From JAUIIK01 sp963709995 (GTDB taxonomy: Bacteria; Chloroflexota; Chloroflexia; Thermomicrobiales; CFX8), in assembly GCA_963709995.1 (NCBI GenBank), contig CAVPYN010000002.1:124001-188000 (forward strand): a stretch of DNA of 64,000 bases, written 5' to 3'. Under the pieces are notes generated by a model that had not been told where the DNA came from, made no database searches, and saw only the letters and a program-made list of their open reading frames with translations. How positions within the stretch are numbered: the stretch's first letter is position 1; every line of letters begins with the position of its first letter. Shown here in pieces: positions 34,072-43,136 of the stretch. The position numbers were made by a program, and so were the translations under genes.

Positions 34072-35265
34072 TTACTGCGACTTGGCTCTGCTCCGGGAGA
34101 TTTCCGCGACAGCCGCCACGAGTTTCGCGATGTCGTCCTCATTGCAGAAGTACGCACAGGAAACACGTACAGCGGAAGGTCTTTCCACGCGTCGCTGAGC
34201 GATGTTGTAATCGTTCCACAGGAGCCCCGATAGATCTACGCCGGAGAATTCGTCCAACGAAAACGTCACGAGGCCAGATGAGTCCGAGAATTTCTCGGGA
34301 GTATGTATCGTCACGCCGTCGAGTCTGTTCAGTTCAAGCTTGGCCAGAGACGACATTGTCGATAGATGTTCGGAGATATTCTGCCAACCTATCTCCGCCT
34401 GGTAATCGATCGCGGCGGTCAGGCCAGCATGCAGATGCCAGGCCCGGGTGCCCATCTCATATCGGCTGGCTTCGTTCGAAAATCTGATCGCCGGATTGAG
34501 GCAACGCTGGTAGTGATCGCGTGACCAGGGTGGATCGAACGTGTCGCTTGCGAAGTAGACGGGTGGAGCGAGGTGGATCGATCCAGGATCCAGCCAGATG
34601 AATCCAGTGCCTTTGGGACCCGCAAGCCATTTGTGGCCATTGCCGATGACGAAATCGGCGGTCAGTTGTGCGATCGAAAACGGAAACTGCCCTGCCGATT
34701 GAGAGGCATCAACGAGAATTGCCACGTCGGGCCCGACCACTTCTCTGATGACCTGGACGGGAACGCGCAACCCGGTTTCGCACGACACGTGGCTGATCGC
34801 GACGATTCGAGTCCGATCGGTCACGATGCTCGATAGGGAACGCCGGAACTCATCGACATTGGCGGAAAGCTCGACGAATTGGAGCGAGGCATTCGCACGG
34901 TCGCAGGCGGCGAGCCAGGGAAGCACCATTGCCGGATGCTCTTCAGATGATGTAATCACTTCATCGCCGCTCTGGAGCGGAAAACCAGCGGCAACCGTGT
35001 TGATCCCATCGGTAGCATTACGATTCAAGGCGATCTCATGGCCGGGTACGCCAAGGAGGTTTCCTAAGCGCTCTTTAGCCCGTTCAGCGCCCTCCATCGC
35101 TCTGTGCTGTGTGGTGTGCCCGCCCTGTTCGTAGTCACGCATCGAATCGATCAAGGCTTCAAAGACCGGATCCGGCATGACTCCGACGGTTCCAGTATTG
35201 AGGTAAGTCCATTCCGATAGGACCGGTATATGGGATCGAAGCAAATCTGTATCGTAGGACGCCAC
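34072..35265 (-). CDS. class V aminotransferase (cysteine desulfurase/isopenicillin N epimerase-like)
   Basis: 397 residues from GTG 35265 with AGGAGG at good spacing. PLP fold type I: YLNTGTVGVMP at the start, ISHVSCETGLRVPV, ILVDASQSAGQFPF and the PLP lysine in GNGHKWLAGPKGTGF. No C-terminal Cys-containing loop typical of SufS/IscS is visible, so a desulfurase role is not assured; relatives include kynureninase-like and epimerase-like enzymes. Monocistronic. Confidence 0.85.
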   Translation of the reverse strand: MASYDTDLLRSHIPVLSEWTYLNTGTVGVMPDPVFEALIDSMRDYEQGGHTTQHRAMEGAERAKERLGNLLGVPGHEIALNRNATDGINTVAAGFPLQSGDEVITSSEEHPAMVLPWLAACDRANASLQFVELSANVDEFRRSLSSIVTDRTRIVAISHVSCETGLRVPVQVIREVVGPDVAILVDASQSAGQFPFSIAQLTADFVIGNGHKWLAGPKGTGFIWLDPGSIHLAPPVYFASDTFDPPWSRDHYQRCLNPAIRFSNEASRYEMGTRAWHLHAGLTAAIDYQAEIGWQNISEHLSTMSSLAKLELNRLDGVTIHTPEKFSDSSGLVTFSLDEFSGVDLSGLLWNDYNIAQRRVERPSAVRVSCAYFCNEDDIAKLVAAVAEISRSRAKSQ

Positions 35266-35355
35266 TAGTGCTGCCTCCTTAATCGCGGAAGTCGATTGCA
35301 GACACTAGCAATCTGGCGGACGGTGGTCAACGATGTCGGTTGTTGAGAAGAAACG

Positions 35356-35568
35356 CTATGCGGCGCTGAGTCGATCCACTGCTTCTTCGTACTCGTCGAG
35401 CAAGGCAACAAAGTGTCCAAAAAGTTTTTCGGCAGAAGCACCGGCCGCTTCGCGTGCCTCGATCAACTGCCATCCGTTTTCCAGCCGCTGCTCAAGCGTT
35501 TCTACCTGCGAACGGAGCGGTATCATGTTTGCAGACAGTTCATCCGCCGCATGATCCAGATCGAGCAT
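35356..35568 (-). CDS. small helical protein of unknown function
   Basis: About 70 residues; ATGs at 35571 and 35568 follow AAGGAG, the second with better spacing. Acidic, helical, with heptad-like hydrophobics (SQVETLEQRLENGWQLIEAR). Lies divergent to dnaN. No family recognised. Confidence 0.55.
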   Translation of the reverse strand: MLDLDHAADELSANMIPLRSQVETLEQRLENGWQLIEAREAAGASAEKLFGHFVALLDEYEEAVDRLSAA

Positions 35569-35642
35569 CATAGTCTCCTTCACACTGTCATGGCGAACAT
35601 CTGTTCTAATCAATTCTATCGGTGCGCTTCCTGAGAGTCAAG

Positions 35643-35651
35643 TGTTATAAT
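35643..35651 (+). promoter_or_regulatory. extended -10 promoter element upstream of dnaN
   Basis: TGTTATAAT, a perfect -10 with TGn extension, 45 bases upstream of the dnaN GTG and just after the divergent small gene. No clear -35. Confidence 0.45.
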
Positions 35652-35696
35652 CCGGTTCCATTTCGGGGGTGTACGGACACTAAGGAGCGTAATGAC

Positions 35697-36841
35697 GTGA
35701 GAGTCACCTGTCTCCAGGAGAACCTGCAGCGCGCGCTAAGTATTACCGGACGCGCGGTTGCATCGCGAACCACACTGCCAGTCCTGGGGAACTATCTCAT
35801 TGAGACTGAAGATGATGCGATCAGGGTTTCGGCAACCAATCTTGAACTCGGGATCTCCTGTCGAATTCCCGGCTCGGATTGACGAACCAGGGCAAGGCTG
35901 CATTGCAAGCACGGGTGCTAAACGATTTCGTCGCGAGCTTGTCGTCAGGCGAAATCCAGATGTATGAGGATTCCGGACCTACGACGATGCTCGTAAGGCA
36001 GGGGGCAACTCAAGCGCACGTTCGAGGACAGGATCCGGACGACTTTCCAACAGTTACACCTGACGCTGGCGTGGGTCTCAAGGTGACATTGGATAGCAAC
36101 TCGTTTAGTGAAGCGATAGGGCAAGTGGTCTTCGCAGCGGCGAACGATGATTCACGACCCGTCCTTGCCGGGGTCAGTATTGAGGGGCAAGGGGCGTCGC
36201 TATCACTGGCGGCCGCCGACGGTTTCCGTATGTCCTTTCGCGAATTCGGACTGGATCAGCCTCTCGGTGAAGCCCTTTCGATTGTGGTCCCGGCGCGAAG
36301 CATGCAAGAGATCGCGCGCGTCCTTTCAGATTTCGGAGGAACCGGCCGAAGTTGCGGTTACTCCAAACCAGGCACAGATCATCGTGTCGGTGCCGGATGT
36401 CACAATCGTCTCACGGTTGATTGACGGCACATTTCCAGATCTCAAACAGATAATCCCGCAGAACTGGAATACGCGCACGGTCGTTTCACGGGAGATTCTG
36501 TTAGACGCGGCGCGACGGGCGGCGATCTTTGCGCGCTCGAACAACGATGTGTTAAGTTCGCGCTCTCACCGGGTAGCGGCGACGAGGGCATCGGACAGCT
36601 GACAATCACGGCAACAGCCGCCGATACCGGCGACAATAGGGATGATCTGGATGCCCATGTCGAGGGCAGTGAGTTGGAAATAGCATTCAACGGCCGGTAC
36701 TTGACCGATATTCTGGGAGTGCTCGACGGTCCGTCGGTTGCGTTGGAACTACAGGGGCCGAACGCCGCCGGCGTGTTCAAGCCCATCGACGACGATTCAT
36801 TCGTACACGTCATCATGCCGATGGTGATCGGGGCAAGCTAG
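35697..36841 (+). pseudogene. dnaN: DNA polymerase III beta subunit (sliding clamp), four frameshifts
   Basis: Read across the shifts the protein is complete (about 381 residues): LQRALSITGRAVASRTTLPVLGNYLIET, KAALQARVLNDFVASL, a middle domain with FAAANDDSRPVLAGVSIEG and a C-terminus with FNGRYLTDILGVL and FVHVIMPM. Inferred single-base changes near 35876, 35892 (GGG), 36345 and 36552. Starts at GTG 35697 with AAGGAG upstream. dnaN is essential, so consensus errors are likely. No dnaA lies next to it. recF follows by 15 bases. Confidence 0.85.
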
Positions 36842-36856
36842 TGCAGCATACCGGTT

Positions 36857-38072
36857 GTGGTCGTTAGCCCGGTACACGTCACTCGGCTCGAGCTCGAGCA
36901 GTTCCGTCGTATATGAAAACCTCAAGCTGGAGATTCCGCCCGCCGGGCTTTGTATTGTCGGGCCCAACGGTTCTGGAAAGACCACAATCATCGAGGCGCT
37001 CCTCCTGGCATCCACGACGAGATCTCGGCGAGGAATTCTCGACGCGGATTTGATCGGCCATGCCAGCGGCGCCGAGTTGTCCGTCGCCCCTTATGCGCGG
37101 GTTCGAGTCTTCCTTACTTCTGGAAGGGTCGAGGCACGCATCGAGGTGTACATGGAGCGCACCGGACAGGGGAGTGCGACGCGGAAGTTGCTCAAGCTGA
37201 GTGACACACCAAAGCGCGCGGTCGATGTCGTAGGCGTTCTCCCGACGGTTGCATTTTCCCCCGAAGATCTTGATCTCATCATCGGGGCGCCATCGATACG
37301 CCGCAGATTCCTCGACGTCGTGCTTTCACAAGTTGATCGCGAGTACATGCGTCACCTGTCTCGCTACAACCGCATGGTGTCTCACCGTAATAGCCTTCTG
37401 AAGTCGCTGGCCGGTGGAACGGGATCACGACGGGGCGAGCTTGACTTCTGGGATGATCAAGTTATCGCGCTCGGAGCCTATGTAATCGCCGCGCGAGCGT
37501 CGGCATCTGCAGAGATCGGCCGACTTGCCGGATCATACTTCGCGGACCTGGCCGCATTCGTCGCCGATCTCACCGTCCACTACGTTTCGCCCCTCGATCA
37601 ACCACCGAGCTGGTGGGAGTCAACACAGGTGGGGCAATTGGACATCCGGTCGGCCGCGCAGCGAGTGGCAGTCGCATTCGAAGCAGCGCTTCGGGCCGCG
37701 CTCCCAGATGATCTGGCGCGTGGGGCGACGACGGTCGGGCCGCATCGGGATGACCTGGAGATCCTGATTGATGCTAGACCCTTGCAGCGCTTTGGCTCAC
37801 GGGGGCAACAGCGGCTCGCGATCATTGCGCTCAAACTTGCAGAGATCGAGTATATGAGCTCCAGGCTCGAGGCGAAGCCGGTGCTGATGCTCGACGACGT
37901 CATGTCGGAACTCGATCGCGACCATCAGCGACTGATGCTCGCCCGAGCGAAATCCAGCGGCTGCCAACTCTTCGTGACCGCCACGGATCGCGATCTCGTG
38001 ACCTATCCAGAGCTTTGCGACCTACGGCTTGCCGTGCTCGACTCTCCAGGGCAACTCCGCTTCGAACGCTAA
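36857..38072 (+). CDS. recF: DNA replication and repair protein RecF (frameshift near the start)
   Basis: SMC-like ATPase that loads RecA at gaps. Walker A GPNGSGKTT, VAFSPEDLDLIIGAPSIRRRFLD split across the core, TTVGPHRDDLEI, GQQRLAIIALKLAE signature and Walker B VLMLDDVMSELD. The natural N-terminus (VHVTRLELEQFR) is in another frame than the rest, with a shift near 36905-36912; GTG 36857 starts it. About 405 residues. The dnaN-recF order is classic although dnaA and gyrB are absent. Confidence 0.9.
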
Positions 38073-38181
38073 ATTATTGAGTGTGACCCAGTTCATGGAG
38101 CAGGTTCGGATTTCGATGCCGGGTGGCAGATGGCGTGATACTCCTCTATACTTCTAGCCGCCCATTCTCGGGTGCTCATAA

Positions 38182-38255
38182 TGGGGAGTCGTCTAACGGT
38201 AGGACGTCTGACTCTGGATCAGGAAGTTGGGGTTCGAATCCCTGCTCCCCAGCCA
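38182..38255 (+). tRNA. tRNA-Gln(CTG)
   Basis: Acceptor TGGGGAG/CTCCCCA, D arm CGTCTAACGGTAGGACG, anticodon loop CTCTGGA, T arm TTGGGGTTCGAATCCCTG. CCA encoded. Confidence 0.95.
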
Positions 38256-38781
38256 TCAAGATAGAACCAAACTATATTCGCGAGCAGCATCGCCTGCGTC
38301 CTCTACGATCGAGCCTACATATTGACAAACGAGGTTCGCCCACCCAATGCCATCCCATCATCTTGTGATGTATTGAGCTTTACATATCAAGCTAGCGCTA
38401 GTTATCTCTAACTAAATCGGTATACATATTCTCGCTCAGTTTCGGCGACTGAGATGAGCATAGGACGATCACGCGTGCAGACGGACTGGGGAATGAGCTC
38501 AGGTGCGTGCAGAGAGTTTGAATGCCTGGCAACATCGTACAGGCATATCTGACAATTGCCGTTTTGCCGGGGCATTCGAAAGATGCTGCTGGTAACTCCA
38601 AGTCAATAATGGGGCGTAAACCTAACGGGAGCCGATCGTCTTCATGGCCTGGTGATAGGTAAACGAATCTCGCTTATGAGCTTTCCCGACCTGACCCATT
38701 GAGCACCCCTGGTACTTCCAGCGTGCGCAATGGAGGCGAAATAGCCCTTGCTAAAGGTCACCTTGATTGGACCATGCGGTG
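38256..38781. other. intergenic stretch with no recognisable gene
   Basis: About 525 bases with lower GC than the neighbours. A 10-bp palindrome CTAGCGCTAG (38392-38401), and a 7-bp inverted repeat ATGCCTG/CAGGCAT (38522-38528, 38540-38546) are visible. Short frames here have no start context or family similarity. It separates the rightward tRNA-Gln from the leftward fhs end. Confidence 0.6.
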
Positions 38782-40473
38782 CTAGAACAGTCCGACGACG
38801 TTACCCTCCTCGTCGATATCGACATCTAGTCCGCCGGGCGCGCTCCCGAGCCCCGGCATCGTTCGCATCTGGCCGACAATTGGATAAATGAATCCTGCCC
38901 CGACCGAGGCGCGGATCTCACGAATTGCTAGATCAAACCCTTCAGGGCGTCCCTTGAGACCCGCATCGCCACTCAGAGACAGATGGGTCTTTGCCATACA
39001 GATCGGCAGCTTGTCGTAGCCGAGGCTCGTGAATTGCCGGATCGAACGATTGGCTGCCGGAGAATACGATACGCTGCCAGCGCCGTAGATCTCCTTTGCA
39101 ATCATCTCGATCTTGTCCTTGATTGGTGCTTCCAGGTCGTACAAGAACTGGAAGTTGCTTTGCGCATCTCCGGCCGCCATCACGGCCCGCGCGAGGGCTT
39201 CTCCACCTTTTCCGCCTTCGGCAAAGACATTCGAAACAGCGACGTCCACCGCCCCGGAATCGTTCGCCACTCTCCGCACCAGTTCCATTTCTGCCGGAGT
39301 ATCGTCGGGGAACTGGTTGATCGCCACGACAACTGGAACACCGTGGCGGCGGATGTTCTCGATCTGCTTTTCCAGATTCGGCAAACCTTCTCGCAACGCG
39401 TCCAGATTCTCGGTCGTCATTTCAGCAGGCAGATCACGGCCGGCAATCACCCGGAAACGACCACTGTGCGCCTTGAGAGCCCTGATCGTTGCGACCATCA
39501 CGGCCAGCGAAGGCTGAAGCCCACTCGTTCGGCACTTGATGTTAAAGAACTTTTCGGCGCCCAAATCAGACCCGAATCCGGCCTCAGTGACAAGCACGTC
39601 TGCTGTCCGGAGCCCAATCTGGTCGGCAATAATCGACGAGTTGCCATGGGCGATATTGCCAAAAGGTCCAGCATGCACAAGCGCTGGCGAATTCTCCAGG
39701 GTCTGCATGAGATTCGGTTTGATCGCATCCAGCATCAGAACTGTCATCGCGCCCGCGACGCCTATATCTTCGGCCGTCACTGGATCGCCGTCATAGTTAA
39801 ACGCCACGACGATCCGGCCCATGCGCTGGCGCAGATCTGAAACACTCGTCGCCAGCGCGAGGATTGCCATAATCTCGGACGCGGCGGTGATGTCGAAGCC
39901 CGTTTGCTGGACCACCCCATTTCCTTGACCGAGACCGCTCACGATCTCCCGCAGACCCCGATCGTTGACGTCGAGTACGCGTCGCCATACGACACGTTCC
40001 GGGTTGATCCCAAGTTTGTTGCCGCGCTGGAGCGAGTTGTCGACGAAAGCCGAGCAGAGATTGTGCGCCGCGGTCACCGCATGGCTGTCGCCGGTGAGAT
40101 GGAGATTGAAGTCCTCCATGGGCACGACCTGAGCATAGCCTCCACCCGCCGCGCCTCCTTTGATCCCGAAGACAGGCCCTAAAGACGGCTGACGAATCGC
40201 GATAATCGAGCGATGCCCGAGCCGGTGAAGGGCCTGCCCCAATCCGACGGTTGTTGTTGTCTTTCCCTCGCCGAGGGGAGTCGGGGTGATCGCAGTGACG
40301 AGCACGTATTTTCCGAGCGGTTGGTCAATCCGTGAAGAGATGCTCTCCAGCTTGATCTTGGCCTTGTACTTCCCGTAAAGCTCAAGTTCCTCCTGGTCGA
40401 TGCCAATTTGCGCGGCAACTTCCTGGATAGGAATAAGGTCGGCCTTGCGGGCGATTTCAATGTCGGAAAGCAT
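38782..40473 (-). CDS. fhs: formate-tetrahydrofolate ligase
   Basis: Makes 10-formyl-THF from formate, THF and ATP. P-loop region PTPLGEGKTTTTVGLGQAL near residue 62, then IRQPSLGPVFGIKGGAAGGG, HLTGDSHAVTAAHN and AEGGKGGEALA; the length of 563 residues is normal. ATG 40473 fits the family start (LSDIEIARKADLIPI); the longer frame to 40569 runs into folD. Third gene of the leftward fchA-folD-fhs operon supplying formyl groups to purine synthesis. Confidence 0.95.
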   Translation of the reverse strand: MLSDIEIARKADLIPIQEVAAQIGIDQEELELYGKYKAKIKLESISSRIDQPLGKYVLVTAITPTPLGEGKTTTTVGLGQALHRLGHRSIIAIRQPSLGPVFGIKGGAAGGGYAQVVPMEDFNLHLTGDSHAVTAAHNLCSAFVDNSLQRGNKLGINPERVVWRRVLDVNDRGLREIVSGLGQGNGVVQQTGFDITAASEIMAILALATSVSDLRQRMGRIVVAFNYDGDPVTAEDIGVAGAMTVLMLDAIKPNLMQTLENSPALVHAGPFGNIAHGNSSIIADQIGLRTADVLVTEAGFGSDLGAEKFFNIKCRTSGLQPSLAVMVATIRALKAHSGRFRVIAGRDLPAEMTTENLDALREGLPNLEKQIENIRRHGVPVVVAINQFPDDTPAEMELVRRVANDSGAVDVAVSNVFAEGGKGGEALARAVMAAGDAQSNFQFLYDLEAPIKDKIEMIAKEIYGAGSVSYSPAANRSIRQFTSLGYDKLPICMAKTHLSLSGDAGLKGRPEGFDLAIREIRASVGAGFIYPIVGQMRTMPGLGSAPGGLDVDIDEEGNVVGLF

Positions 40474-40510
40474 CTTGAATCCGTTCGTTATCCATGAGAA
40501 CGAGGGGTAG

Positions 40511-41386
40511 TCAGACTGTCGACATGCACGCGTGTTGCAGCGTAGCAGCTTTAATAGTGTTGCGGACAAGGATCGCCGTTGTCACGCGTCCGGTGCCACC
40601 GGGTACGGGAGTGATGTTCGATGCTACGTGGAATACAGCATCGGTGTCGACGTCTCCGACCATCTTGCCGCCAGCAAAATTCACTCCGAAATCGACGACG
40701 GTCGCTCCTGGCTTCACGAATTCCGCGTTGAACTGCCTTGCCCGGCCGACGGCGGTTACGAGGATGTCCGCCTGGCTGCAGATAGCCGCAAGATCTTTTG
40801 TCCGAGAGTGGCAGATAGTGACGGTGGCGTTTTCGGCCAGTAGCATCATTGCCATCGGCTTGCCGACTACGGAGCTGCGTCCGACGACGACCGCGTGGCG
40901 TCCAGCGATCTCAACCCCGTAGTGCTTGAGCAGTGCCATTCCGCCTGCGGGTGTGGACGGAGCGAGGACATCTCGATCGTCGTGAAAGAGGCGACCGGCG
41001 TTGTAGGTCGTTATGCCATCGATATCCTTAGCGGGATCAAGCACATCGGCAACGGAAAACCGGGAGAGATCTTCGGGAAGCGGTTGGAGGACGATGATTC
41101 CGTTAACATCAGATGCCTGGTTTAGCTCCGCTATCGTCGAGCCGATCGCCTCTTCGTCCGATTCACAAGGAAGATGGACCAGCCCGGACTCAATTCCAGC
41201 AGTAGAGGCGGCACGCACTATGGAACGTTCGTACGCTACCGAGCTTGCCTCCTCGCCAACCCGCACGATAGCAAGCTGAGGGACGATTCTGTGCCTGGAC
41301 TGTAGTTCCGATAACTCCTCACGTGCCCGATCGAACATTTCACGCGCGACCGGCCTTCCGTCAAGCACTCGTGCTCCAGCGTTCAT
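40511..41386 (-). CDS. folD: FolD: methylenetetrahydrofolate dehydrogenase, cyclohydrolase site apparently lost
   Basis: 291 residues with the FolD fold: LPEDLSRFSVADVLDP, KDIDGITTYNAGRL, VVGRSSVVGKPMAMMLL and NITPVPGGTGRVTTA. The catalytic cyclohydrolase motif YxxxK reads YERSI (Lys to Ile) and the usual VQLPLP reads VLQPLP. The NADP site is intact, so it should act as a dehydrogenase. Its start overlaps the fchA stop (ATGA). Confidence 0.92.
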   Translation of the reverse strand: MNAGARVLDGRPVAREMFDRAREELSELQSRHRIVPQLAIVRVGEEASSVAYERSIVRAASTAGIESGLVHLPCESDEEAIGSTIAELNQASDVNGIIVLQPLPEDLSRFSVADVLDPAKDIDGITTYNAGRLFHDDRDVLAPSTPAGGMALLKHYGVEIAGRHAVVVGRSSVVGKPMAMMLLAENATVTICHSRTKDLAAICSQADILVTAVGRARQFNAEFVKPGATVVDFGVNFAGGKMVGDVDTDAVFHVASNITPVPGGTGRVTTAILVRNTIKAATLQHACMSTV

Positions 41387-42033
41387 GCGCGAATCCGATC
41401 ACGGGCAATCTCGATTGCCTGGCCGGCTGCATTTCCCGAGCGTTGTTCGAGGTCTTCAATCCGAGAACGGTGATGATCGAGCTGACTCGATTGCTCGTCA
41501 TCAATTCCGTCGAGGAGCCGAATGTTCGTTTCGGCTGTCAACAAAGAGGCGATCACTGCGCCCCGGCTGATGCTTGCCGCAGCTCCCAGGTCGCTCACGG
41601 TAAAGCGGGTTGCAATTTCTGATTGGCGCGCCGCGACCTCGCAGATCTCGGTGGACATCCTGGCAATCGCCAACGATGATTCTGTTGCCTGCAGGAGCGC
41701 CGCCCGAAGGTCCGTGGAGGGTGTGCTCTTTCGCTGGTACAACTCCATTAGATCATTCAGCGCACGTTCGTCGGCCTCTGCCGCATCCAGCAGGGCGTGT
41801 TTCAGCTGTTGGAGATGATCGAGATCGGCCCCGATCGACAACGCCAGGTCCCGGTTGGATCGCCTGCGTCGACTCAGCTCTGTGACAAGTGCGGCTGCGG
41901 CTGCGCACATAGCTGCGGAAAGAGCCGCGGCGGTTCCGCCACCGACATGCTGACTTGTGTCCTCGATCTGCCGGAGAGATTCATCGATAGTTCTATCTCC
42001 AGGAGATTTCCGTTCAGACTGACTGCCCGTCAT
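41383..42033 (-). CDS. fchA: FchA: methenyltetrahydrofolate cyclohydrolase (cyclodeaminase family)
   Basis: 216 residues from ATG 42033 (AGGTGG upstream). Belongs to the formimino-THF cyclodeaminase/cyclohydrolase fold: HVGGGTAAALSAAMCAAAAALV near residue 29, long helices, LDGIDDEQ near the end. In acetogens such proteins convert methenyl-THF to formyl-THF. First gene of an overlapping operon with folD and fhs, which supports this role over cyclodeamination. Confidence 0.85.
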   Translation of the reverse strand: MTGSQSERKSPGDRTIDESLRQIEDTSQHVGGGTAAALSAAMCAAAAALVTELSRRRRSNRDLALSIGADLDHLQQLKHALLDAAEADERALNDLMELYQRKSTPSTDLRAALLQATESSLAIARMSTEICEVAARQSEIATRFTVSDLGAAASISRGAVIASLLTAETNIRLLDGIDDEQSSQLDHHRSRIEDLEQRSGNAAGQAIEIARDRIRA

Positions 42034-42456
42034 CGGTTGCAACCACCTTGCTCTTGAATTCCAAGCCTCGTTGAGACGCGAGAGTATAGCACCGATCGAT
42101 CCGATCAGCCGCTCATGCGGTAAAAACCCCTACAAATTCTCGAGTAGTTAACCCCTGAAACCGGCATGAACTCGGGAGTTCTCGGCGTCATTGACTGTTT
42201 CCAGGGGCCGCTCCAACAAGGAGACAGTCCGTCCTTTCTGCGTTATCCACGACCCGGCTGGCGCTTACTGGCGTGTTGCTGGCTCCAAACTGGTCGCATG
42301 CGAACGAATGTGGATTGGAGCGATGCGTCTTGCCAGGCTGTCACGCATGTGTTAGTCTAGTACGTACACGCAGCTGAGCGTGTTGTGTGTCACGGAACAC
42401 CCCGGGCGAGGAGGGGTGGCGGAAATCGCAAGTCACCTCCAGAAAGGGGTAGTGCG
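42034..42456. other. divergent intergenic region between fchA and the XRE gene
   Basis: About 420 bases. On the minus strand TATACT (42083-42088) is a possible -10 for fchA. On the plus strand a sigma70-like promoter precedes the XRE gene. A GC-rich hairpin-like stretch (GAGGGGTGGCGG ... CACCTCC) lies at about 42412-42442. No gene seen. Confidence 0.5.
42330..42358 (+). promoter_or_regulatory. candidate sigma70-type promoter for the XRE gene
   Basis: TTGCCA (-35) and TAGTCT (-10) separated by 17 bases, ending 99 bases before the start codon. Confidence 0.4.
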
Positions 42457-42906
42457 TTGTCAACCCAAATCATGATCAATCCAATCGGCGCCGACAGTTT
42501 CGCCACCGAGCTCAGGCGAGCGCGGGAATCATCCGGGCTTTCTCAAAGCCGCCTGGCGGCTCGCGCAGGTTATGACCATTCGTACGTAAGCCGGCTTGAA
42601 TCCGACACGCGATCTCCCACGCGAGATGCTGTCTTGGGTTTGGCGAGTGCAATGGGACTTGACGAGTTTCAGCGTGACCGTCTCCTCGCGTCGGCTGGCT
42701 TTCTGCCAGTTCGGGTAGAGCACTTGCTCGCGAGTGAACCGGTTGTCAGCGAAGCCTATGTCGCGTTGAATGACGGCTCGCTGCCTGGCGAAGTGCGCGA
42801 CGATCTTCGAAGCGCAATTCAGATGGCGCTGCGGCAGGCACAACGAGCAGTCGGAAGCTGGGACTCGAGATCACCTTTCCTGCACAGCGTTTCTGGAGCT
42901 GACTGA
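42457..42906 (+). CDS. XRE family transcriptional regulator
   Basis: About 149 residues from TTG 42457 (AAAGGGG seven bases upstream; ATG 42472 is also possible). N-terminal Cro/CI-type HTH: LRRARESSGLSQSRLAARAG, DHSYVSRLESDTRSPT, LGLASAMGLDEFQRDRLL. The C-terminal 70 residues are helical without a known domain. Target unknown; it lies between the one-carbon operon and dnaE. Confidence 0.85.
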   Translation: MSTQIMINPIGADSFATELRRARESSGLSQSRLAARAGYDHSYVSRLESDTRSPTRDAVLGLASAMGLDEFQRDRLLASAGFLPVRVEHLLASEPVVSEAYVALNDGSLPGEVRDDLRSAIQMALRQAQRAVGSWDSRSPFLHSVSGAD

Positions 42907-43136
42907 CAGTTCACGCCGGTCGAAACGAGGCCGGAGACTTGAAGGCTGACCGCTGAACGGCGAGATAACTCAAGCGTCAGCACCACGCTGAAAGTCGTCG
43001 CAACCGGACGCTAGATTCGAGTAGTCTTTCGTCTAAGTGATGGACATAGATTTTCACCAGGTGCCGCACGCAGGTGCCGACGCTGGTTCAGCAACCGATG
43101 TAGATTGACGCAGTAAGCAGGTTGGGGTGGTTCCGC

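Noticed and set aside
38398..38601. 67-residue minus-strand frame in the fhs/tRNA-Gln gap
   Set aside because: No ribosome-binding site, no recognisable motif, and stop-free length expected by chance.
42034..42120. Tetrahydrofolate riboswitch before fchA
   Set aside because: The short leader has no match to the conserved THF riboswitch segments.
42243..42251. DnaA-box-like TTATCCACG as a sign of an origin
   Set aside because: Only a single near-match with no cluster, no dnaA nearby and no AT-rich unwinding stretch.
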